Shown piece after piece: positions 1-5,508 of a stretch of 7,785 nt of DNA. This stretch comes from JAXGQD01 sp964574395 (GTDB taxonomy: Bacteria > Bacillota > Clostridia > Saccharofermentanales > Fastidiosipilaceae). The stretch spans positions 1 through 7,785 of the forward strand of contig CAZNNL010000073.1 in the NCBI GenBank assembly GCA_964574395.1, read 5' to 3'. The position numbers and the translations under genes were made by a program. Position 1 is the stretch's first letter. Every line of letters begins with the position of its first letter. The notes beneath the pieces were generated by a model. That model worked only from the letters and a program-made list of their open reading frames with translations. It ran no database searches and had not been told where the DNA came from.

Positions 1-178
1 CTTGGGCGGTAATGCAGCCGCTTGGGGACAAAAATTACGCGGCATCAAGCGAACACCTGGCGAACTGCGCCTACGGTTTGATGCGCTGGCTTTTTTGTCC
101 GCACCCACTAGCCACAGCTACCCGAGAGCGTCAAAACTGTCCACCCCTTACCAAACTATCAAAGGTAGGCAAGCTTAA
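1..178 (+). CDS. C-terminal fragment of an upstream gene, possibly UPF0102/YraN-like
   Basis: A frame open from the left edge (first full codon at base 2) gives 58 residues and stops with TAA at 176-178. Its composition looks protein-like (A, G, R, L rich), and its frame is more believable than the Cys-rich overlapping frame starting at 12. Near the end it reads RLRFDALAF, preceded by an Ala/Trp-containing helix (NAAAWGQKLR). This spacing recalls the end of UPF0102/YraN proteins, where an A..W/Y helix is followed by CRFDVVAF. From memory, that family is small and predicted to be a Holliday-junction-resolvase-like nuclease. Against this, the tail after RFDALAF is about 27 residues long and Ser/Thr/Lys rich, and the family's closing AF motif is not seen. 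Treat the identity as a guess; that it is the end of a coding region is moderately likely. The start lies outside the window. Confidence 0.4.
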   Translation, partial: LGGNAAAWGQKLRGIKRTPGELRLRFDALAFLSAPTSHSYPRASKLSTPYQTIKGRQA

Positions 179-275
179 AAACTCAATTTGCTGTACAATT
201 ATCAATTAGAAGAAAAGGTAGCCTGTACAAACATAGCTGCCACAACTGTCAGCGATGAGAGAAACGGATTACAAG
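179..275 (+). promoter_or_regulatory. Leader region before the polysaccharide operon
   Basis: This AT-rich stretch lies between the upstream stop codon and the epimerase start and is the only place in the window where an operon promoter would be expected. TACAAT at 194-199 resembles a -10 box, but nothing like TTGACA lies 16-18 bases upstream, so I cannot call a promoter with confidence. The octamer CTGTACAA occurs at 191-198 and again at 223-230, exactly 32 bases apart, and the first copy overlaps the -10-like box. No GC-rich hairpin plus T-run is seen, so no terminator separates the upstream gene from the operon here. The operon may equally be read through from further upstream. Confidence 0.3.
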
Positions 276-1379
276 ATGAAAAAAGTATTAGTAGTATTTG
301 GAACCAGGCCTGAGGCCATCAAGATGTGCCCGCTTGTAAAGGTACTGAAAAATGAGACGAAGTTTGAAACAATTGTTTGCGTAACTGGTCAACATCGTGA
401 GATGTTGAAGCAGGTGCTCGATGCGTTTAACGTGATTCCTGATTATGATCTCGACATCATGAAGGACAAACAGGACCTTTTCGATATTACTTCAAATATC
501 TTGCTAAATATTAAAGCCGTGCTAGATGAAGTAAAACCTGATATCTGTCTTGTGCATGGGGACACTTCGACGACTTTTGTTAGTGCCCTTGCTTGCTTCT
601 ATAAACAAGTCCCAGTGGGTCATGTGGAGGCGGGGCTCAGAACCTACAATATTCATTCGCCGTTTCCGGAGGAGTTTAATAGGCAGGCGGTGTCTCTCTT
701 AGCAGCGCTTAATTTTGCCCCCACGGAACAAGCGAAACAGAACCTAATTGATGAAAAGCATGACCCTAAAACCATCCATGTCACTGGAAACACAGCCATC
801 GATGCGCTGAAGACAACGGTGAAAACCGACTACAACCACCCGCTGCTGGACTGGGCAAAGGATTCTAGACTTGTCTTAATTACGGCGCACAGGCGTGAGA
901 ACTTGGGTCAGCCGATGCATAACATGTTCAAAGCAATTCGCCAAATTATTGATGAGGAGCCAGATGTTAAGGTGGTTTATCCTATCCATATGAATCCGGT
1001 GGTGCGAGAGACGGCGGCGCAGTATTTTGCCGATTCTGATCGAGTGCGTTTGGTTGAACCTTTGGATGTTTTGGATTTTCATAATATAATGGCGCAGTCA
1101 GAGATGATTTTGACCGATAGTGGGGGCATCCAGGAGGAAGCGCCTTCGCTGGGTAAGCCGGTACTGGTGATGCGTGACACGACAGAACGTCCTGAAGGTG
1201 TCGCGGCGGGTACCCTGAAGCTGGTCGGTACGGATGCGCAGGTGATATATGAAAACTTCAAGATCCTGCTGAACGATAAGCCGACTTATGAGGCGATGAG
1301 TCAGGCGAACAACCCGTATGGCGACGGACACGCTAGTGAGCGCATTAGGGATGCGATCATGGATTACTTATTTAAGTAG
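276..1379 (+). CDS. wecB: UDP-N-acetylglucosamine 2-epimerase (non-hydrolysing)
   Basis: Cytosolic enzyme interconverting UDP-GlcNAc and UDP-ManNAc, the ManNAc donor for surface glycans. The 367 residues match the usual family length of about 360-380. Visible family motifs are GTRPEAIKM (9-17), VHGDTSTT (93-100), GHVEAGLRT (115-123), FPEEFNRQ (130-137), AHRREN (204-209), IHMNPVVR (237-244) and TDSGGIQEEAPSLGKPVL (280-297). By comparison with E. coli WecB, Asp96, Glu118, Glu132 and His205 are the expected catalytic or substrate-binding residues, and all are present. ATG at 276 is chosen because the family normally begins MKKVLxVFGTRPE and a weak GGA (266-268) lies 7 bases upstream. An in-frame ATG at 255 would add seven residues but has no ribosome site. 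It is the first gene of the operon, 34 bases before the phosphotransferase, and should feed the TagA-like enzyme two genes on. Very sure of the family. Confidence 0.97.
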   Translation: MKKVLVVFGTRPEAIKMCPLVKVLKNETKFETIVCVTGQHREMLKQVLDAFNVIPDYDLDIMKDKQDLFDITSNILLNIKAVLDEVKPDICLVHGDTSTTFVSALACFYKQVPVGHVEAGLRTYNIHSPFPEEFNRQAVSLLAALNFAPTEQAKQNLIDEKHDPKTIHVTGNTAIDALKTTVKTDYNHPLLDWAKDSRLVLITAHRRENLGQPMHNMFKAIRQIIDEEPDVKVVYPIHMNPVVRETAAQYFADSDRVRLVEPLDVLDFHNIMAQSEMILTDSGGIQEEAPSLGKPVLVMRDTTERPEGVAAGTLKLVGTDAQVIYENFKILLNDKPTYEAMSQANNPYGDGHASERIRDAIMDYLFK

Positions 1380-1405
1380 TTGCTTTCACGAGCAAGCTTA
1401 AGAAT

Positions 1406-1416
1406 GGAGCATTGTG
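1406..1416 (+). promoter_or_regulatory. Ribosome binding site and GTG start of the phosphotransferase
   Basis: GGAG at 1406-1409 precedes GTG at 1414 by four bases, a rather short spacing. The frame is closed by a TAA at 1399-1401, so little room exists upstream. The next in-frame ATG (1462, residue 17) lies at the edge of the first membrane segment and has no ribosome site. GTG is therefore the best start, probably giving modest initiation. Confidence 0.55.
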
Positions 1417-2820
1417 CCACGTTTTAAAGTAAGAGATTTTAGAAATGGTATCAACCTCTTTATGAAATTGCTGATTTTCGCTATGACAATCGGGACTTTC
1501 ATTGGGATGGTTGTGTACTTTTATCATGGGGATATATTGGTTCGGAGGGGGTATTATATTTTAGCCGCTATATATTCCTTCGTATTCCTTATTGTGGCCA
1601 TCAGCTTCGAAGCCTTTAGAATAGGGATTCACCGCGGAAGGCGTCTCTTTTTCTATTACCTCATCGCCATTATTCTGACGAATATTGTAAATTATTTTAT
1701 TTTATCTTTAGTGGCAAAAACAAGGCTCGCCCTCTATCCCTTCGCCATGGTCACCACCATTCAAGCCGTCCTCGGGCTGATTATGTATTTTCTAGCGGTG
1801 CGCATTTACCTCATCAATTATCCTGCGCGCGATTGTCTGGTTATCCATTCTGAAGCGCATTGGGAGAAGGCTGTTGCTAGGAAGTTTGCGAGTTTTGAGA
1901 GGCGTTATTCGATTACTGAAGTTTGTAACCAGAGTCATGGCTATGAAGCGTTAGCGGAAGCGATTCTGCGTCATGATACGATTATATTGGGTTTGGTGAA
2001 CTTGGAGTTGCGGCAGAAGTTGATGGCTTTTTGTTTTGTGCATCAGAAGCGCTTGTTTGTTTTGCCAAGCTCAGAAGACATCATGGTGAATAGTGCCGTG
2101 GCGGTACAAATCAACGATTCGCTTGTCTATCTGTGTAAGAATAAGCCTTTGCATCTGGAGCAGCTGATTATCAAGCGTTTGATTGATATGGTGGTTTCTG
2201 CTGTGATTCTGCTTATTACGTTGCCGCTGACGGTGCCGGCTGCCATTGCCATTAAACTCCACGATGGTGGACCGATTTTCTTTAAACAAGAGCGGTATAC
2301 GCGCAATGGACGGATTTTTACGTTGATTAAGTTTCGCAGCATGGTGACGGATGCCGAGAAGAATGGGGCGCAGTTTACGGTATCTGGTGATGAGCGGATT
2401 ACGCCGATTGGGCGTCTGATTCGCAAAACCCGCATCGACGAAATTCCCCAAATTTACAACGTCTTCAAAGGTGACATGTCCCTGGTTGGACCGCGCGCTG
2501 AACGGGTTGAGACGACGGATATGTATACGGAGATGCTGCCGGATTTTGCTTATCGCTTACAAGTTAAGGCGGGGATTACGGGCTATGCGCAGATATTTGG
2601 TAAATACAACACCTCGTTTGAGGACAAGGCGCGCATGGATCTTTACTATGTTGAGGAATGCTCGATTATGATGGACCTCAAGTTGCTTCTGGCCACGATT
2701 CGGGTAGTTTTCTCAAGTGAGAGCACTGAGGGCTTTGACGAGGCCGGGCTGGACCATTTGGTTGAAAAGCTTGCGCCGCAGGAGAAGGCGGCAGAAGATG
2801 AGGCCTTGCCTCATGATTAA
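1414..2820 (+). CDS. Polyprenyl-phosphate sugar-1-phosphate transferase (initiating PGT)
   Basis: Membrane enzyme that moves a sugar-1-phosphate from a UDP-sugar to undecaprenyl phosphate, starting repeat-unit assembly. The 468 residues have the long WbaP/WcaJ/CpsE layout: four membrane segments at about 14-37, 47-69, 78-100 and 107-134; a soluble Rossmann-like middle domain at about 138-245; then a PglC-like catalytic domain from 254. That domain has KRLID (254-258), a hydrophobic re-entrant helix (259-281), GGPIFFKQER (285-294), FTLIKFRSM (302-310), the Asp342-Glu343 dyad in RKTRIDEIPQ, VFKGDMSLVGPRAE (350-363) and GITGYAQI (387-394), ending ESTEGF (436-441). Asp342 is the expected phospho-acceptor nucleophile, as in PglC. 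The usual PRP triplet reads PRA (Ala362). The acidic tail after 441 is unconserved. The first sugar cannot be read from sequence; Glc, Gal, GlcNAc or a bacillosamine-type sugar are all possible. Its stop overlaps the next gene by eight bases. Confidence 0.95.
   Translation: MPRFKVRDFRNGINLFMKLLIFAMTIGTFIGMVVYFYHGDILVRRGYYILAAIYSFVFLIVAISFEAFRIGIHRGRRLFFYYLIAIILTNIVNYFILSLVAKTRLALYPFAMVTTIQAVLGLIMYFLAVRIYLINYPARDCLVIHSEAHWEKAVARKFASFERRYSITEVCNQSHGYEALAEAILRHDTIILGLVNLELRQKLMAFCFVHQKRLFVLPSSEDIMVNSAVAVQINDSLVYLCKNKPLHLEQLIIKRLIDMVVSAVILLITLPLTVPAAIAIKLHDGGPIFFKQERYTRNGRIFTLIKFRSMVTDAEKNGAQFTVSGDERITPIGRLIRKTRIDEIPQIYNVFKGDMSLVGPRAERVETTDMYTEMLPDFAYRLQVKAGITGYAQIFGKYNTSFEDKARMDLYYVEECSIMMDLKLLLATIRVVFSSESTEGFDEAGLDHLVEKLAPQEKAAEDEALPHD
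2800..2815 (+). promoter_or_regulatory. Ribosome binding site and start of the TagA-like gene
   Basis: GAGG at 2800-2803 is nine bases before ATG 2813, whose sequence ATGATTAA contains the stop codon of the preceding gene, a typical coupled start. An in-frame ATG at 2798 is a second option (five residues longer). Longer readings back to about 2717 lie inside the phosphotransferase and give an implausible Arg-rich leader. Confidence 0.6.
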
Positions 2821-3550
2821 GCATTTTTCCAGAATTCTCGTCTGTTTACGTAATACATATGCTGGTTCACGCTCGGAATTCTATGCGCATATTTCTAAGC
2901 AATTGGAAGAGAAGCGTGGAGGGCTAATCGTGACCGCGAACCCTGAGACACTCGCACAAGCTGAACGCGAAGACTATCTGCACATTTTAGAGGACCCGCG
3001 CACGCAGCTTGTAGCTGATGGTATAGGTTTGATTAAGATGGCTCAGACTGCAGGCATATCGATTCCTGAGCGGCTTGCCGGAGTCGAGTTAATGGATACG
3101 CTACTGACGCATGCTAATCAGACTGGCCTATCCGTCGCGTTTTTAGGCGCTTCTCAAGAGGTACTGACTGCGCTTATAGAAAAGCTGCACAAGGAGAAAC
3201 CCGACTTGAATGTTGTTTTTTCAGAACATGGTTATCAACCGGATAAGGACGTTTTGATGGCGCAAGTCGCGGCCGCTGCACCAGCGCTGCTCTTTGTCGC
3301 TTTGGGCATTCCCACGCAGGAGGAACTGATTTATCGCCATTTGGATGATCTTCCCCACACGATTTGCATAGGTGTGGGCGGAAGTTTCGACGTTTTGAGT
3401 GGCAAAAAAAGACGCGCCCCTCGCTTCTTCATCCGCACAAACACCGAATGGCTCTACCGTATTTTAAGAGAACCTAAACGTCTGAAACGATTCTTTCAAA
3501 ATAACATTCTCTTTTACAGACGCTGGAAACGCGCTTGTCGCGATTTGTAA
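2813..3550 (+). CDS. tagA: WecG/TagA/CpsF-family glycosyltransferase (GT26), probable ManNAc transferase
   Basis: Membrane-associated cytosolic enzyme of the family that adds N-acetylmannosamine (TagA) or its uronic acid (WecG) to a lipid-linked first sugar. The 245 residues match the family length. Motifs in order: VTANPE (40-45), VADGIG (67-72), ERLAGVELMD (86-95), VAFLGAS (108-114), LFVALGIPTQEE (160-171), IGVGGSFDVLSGKKRRAPRF (186-205) and EWLYRILREPKRLKRF (212-227). Thr41 and Asp69 are the positions matching the active-site Thr and catalytic-base Asp described for TagA. The C-terminal EWLYRL..EP.R and the basic tail correspond to the appendage needed for activity and membrane contact. 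A UDP-GlcNAc 2-epimerase two genes upstream and no visible UDP-ManNAc dehydrogenase favour UDP-ManNAc as donor. The acceptor is presumably the product of the preceding phosphotransferase. Family certain; donor inferred. Confidence 0.93.
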   Translation: MIKHFSRILVCLRNTYAGSRSEFYAHISKQLEEKRGGLIVTANPETLAQAEREDYLHILEDPRTQLVADGIGLIKMAQTAGISIPERLAGVELMDTLLTHANQTGLSVAFLGASQEVLTALIEKLHKEKPDLNVVFSEHGYQPDKDVLMAQVAAAAPALLFVALGIPTQEELIYRHLDDLPHTICIGVGGSFDVLSGKKRRAPRFFIRTNTEWLYRILREPKRLKRFFQNNILFYRRWKRACRDL

Positions 3551-3567
3551 GGCCAGGTTTAGATGCA

Positions 3568-5508
3568 ATGAAAATTAGTATTTTTCTTTTACACCTAGCA
3601 CATGGCGGCGTCGAAAAAGCCAGCACTGAGTTGTCCAATGCGTTGATTAAACGCGGACACCAAGTTAAGTTATACGTCAGCTACAATTTAGGTGAGCCTG
3701 TTTACGTTCTGGATTCAAAGGTGGAAGTAGAATATTTGACAGTTTGTCGCCCGAATCGCGCAGAGTTTAAGGAGGCCTTGCGTGCTAAAAATCCGTTACG
3801 AATCCTACGCGAAGCCGTGTCTGCAGTACGCACGTTAAGTGCTAAAAAGACGAGTCTGAACAAAGCCTTACGCCAGCTAACAGACGGCGTTGTAATATGT
3901 ACACGCCATGAGCAAAACCTCGAACTCGCTAAGCTAAAAACCCCTGGATTATTCAAAATCGCTTGGCTACACCATGACATCGAACCAGAATCAAAGCGTT
4001 ACAATCAAATCATGCGGTCGTATAGTGGTGTTGATGTCGTCACAACATTGACGGATGAATTGCGCCTTGAATTAGAAGAAGGCTACGCAAAACACGCTTC
4101 GGATCTTCCTAAAAAATCTAGAATCAAGCACGATTTGTCGGCCCCCCAATTTGTCTGGATGCCCAATTTTCTTGAAGATAAAATTTTCTCCCAAGCTGCT
4201 TTGGACCCTATTAATTCAGTCGCAAAATCACAAGGTGGAAAGCTCATTTCAGTCAGTCGCTTCGAACATGAAAAAGGTATCGATCGCCTTGTGGAAATTT
4301 GGGCTACTTTGGCCAAGGATTATCCAGACTGGTCTTTGGAGCTAATTGGTGATGGCAGCCAGATGGAAGCGATCAAAGCTTTGGCTAGTCAGCACAATCT
4401 TTCGAATCAATTGCAGTTGACAGGTATGTTACCCTATGAGGATGTTTTGGCACATTTGCAGGCAGCGGACATCTATGTCATGCCCTCACGTTCGGAAGGT
4501 TTTGGCCTGGTCCTCTTGGAGGCGGCGGTGATGGGCTTGCCCCTGCTAGCCTTTGATGTGCGTTCCGGTCCGCGGAGTATTATTCGGCAGGGGGTGAACG
4601 GTTTTTTGGTGGAAGACGGGGACGGGCTTGGTTTTGCCAATACATGTCGTAACTTGATGGATGACGAGGACTTGCGAAAGAAGATGGGTGAAAAGGCGCG
4701 GCTGATGGCGCAGACTTTTTCGGAGACGGAAATTATGAAACGCTGGGATGCGGTTTTGGAGCAGGCGCAGGAGCCGATTCCTAAGAAAATTCACTATGTT
4801 TGGGTCGGTGGGGCTCCTAAGAGTAAGCTAATTGCGCGTTGTATAAGGTCTTGGCAAAACCACCTCAGCACCTACGAAATCATCGAATGGAACGAATCCA
4901 ATTTTGACATCGACGCGCACCCGTACGTTAAAGAAGCGTATCGGCGCAAAAAATGGGCTTTCGTCAGCGACTACATTCGCGCTTGGGCCCTCTACCACGA
5001 AGGTGGCATTTATCTTGACACCGACAATGTGGTGCTGGCTCCCTTGGACAGTTTTCGTCGCCACCGTGCGTTTGTGGGTTTCGAGCGACCCGATTATCCT
5101 TTTACGGCCTGTTTTGGTTGCGAAAAGGGACATCCCTTGGTGAAGGACATCATGGATTTTTACGATAATCAGGCTTTCGAATTGGATGAGGAGAATCCTT
5201 TGCCGTTCAATAATACGATTTCTGTGTCAAATTTATTGATGGAAAAATACGGTGCGCTGGGCAACAATCAAAGACAGGATTTGGCCGAAGGTATCGCACT
5301 TTACCCCGATACGGTGCTTTGCAACCCCGACCGCGCGTCCCGCGTTATCCACGTTTTTACAGGTACATGGCTTGGCAAAAAATCCCGCCTCCGCCAGCTC
5401 GTTACCGGACTCAAATCATACGTAAACACTCCGTGGAGGGCCGCTCTCTATGCCTCGCTTTTTAGGAGAAAAGATGGGGCAGAGCAAGGGCTCAATTCTA
5501 GTAAATAA
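3568..5508 (+). CDS. Two-domain glycosyltransferase: GT4 fused to GT32
   Basis: A 646-residue cytosolic protein holding two different glycosyltransferases. Residues 1-400 form a retaining GT-B, GT4-type enzyme: HGGVEKAS near the N terminus (12-19), WLHHDIEP (133-140), SVSRFEHEKGIDRLVEIW (228-245), and EGFGLVLLEA (310-319) with the E-x7-E pair Glu310/Glu318. Residues about 404-605 form a GT32, capsular-polysaccharide/OCH1-like enzyme: IPKKIHYVWVGGAPKSK (404-420), YEIIEWNESNFDI (436-448), FVSDYIRAWALYHEGG (465-480) and IYLDTD (481-486), whose Asp484-Thr-Asp486 is the metal- and nucleotide-binding DxD. Each domain is near full length with all key motifs, so both should be active and add successive sugars; the sugars cannot be told. 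The start is ATG 3568 (MKISIF, normal for GT4) with AGG at 3555-3557; TTG 3535 upstream lies inside the previous gene. It follows the TagA-like gene by 17 bases and overlaps the next start by 35. Confidence 0.93.
   Translation: MKISIFLLHLAHGGVEKASTELSNALIKRGHQVKLYVSYNLGEPVYVLDSKVEVEYLTVCRPNRAEFKEALRAKNPLRILREAVSAVRTLSAKKTSLNKALRQLTDGVVICTRHEQNLELAKLKTPGLFKIAWLHHDIEPESKRYNQIMRSYSGVDVVTTLTDELRLELEEGYAKHASDLPKKSRIKHDLSAPQFVWMPNFLEDKIFSQAALDPINSVAKSQGGKLISVSRFEHEKGIDRLVEIWATLAKDYPDWSLELIGDGSQMEAIKALASQHNLSNQLQLTGMLPYEDVLAHLQAADIYVMPSRSEGFGLVLLEAAVMGLPLLAFDVRSGPRSIIRQGVNGFLVEDGDGLGFANTCRNLMDDEDLRKKMGEKARLMAQTFSETEIMKRWDAVLEQAQEPIPKKIHYVWVGGAPKSKLIARCIRSWQNHLSTYEIIEWNESNFDIDAHPYVKEAYRRKKWAFVSDYIRAWALYHEGGIYLDTDNVVLAPLDSFRRHRAFVGFERPDYPFTACFGCEKGHPLVKDIMDFYDNQAFELDEENPLPFNNTISVSNLLMEKYGALGNNQRQDLAEGIALYPDTVLCNPDRASRVIHVFTGTWLGKKSRLRQLVTGLKSYVNTPWRAALYASLFRRKDGAEQGLNSSK
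5464..5476 (+). promoter_or_regulatory. Ribosome binding site deciding the start of the polymerase-like gene
   Basis: AGGAG at 5464-5468 sits five bases before ATG 5474 and is the strongest ribosome site in the window. It lies inside the 3' end of the glycosyltransferase gene. A rival ATG at 5510 follows that gene's TAA stop (5506-5508) by one base and could be used by re-initiation, but has no ribosome site of its own. Confidence 0.65.

Noticed and set aside
12..209. Short + strand reading frame starting with ATG before the epimerase
   Set aside because: The translation is Cys-rich and irregular, has no ribosome site, and overlaps a more protein-like frame that runs in from the left edge.
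169..1401. The decamer GCAAGCTTAA at 169-178 and again at 1392-1401
   Set aside because: Dozens of repeated decamers are expected by chance in a window of this size, and nothing around the two copies matches.
2071..2451. Minus-strand open frame of 126 codons inside the phosphotransferase gene
   Set aside because: It lies opposite the conserved catalytic domain, and its His/Asn/Arg-rich translation looks like an antisense shadow.
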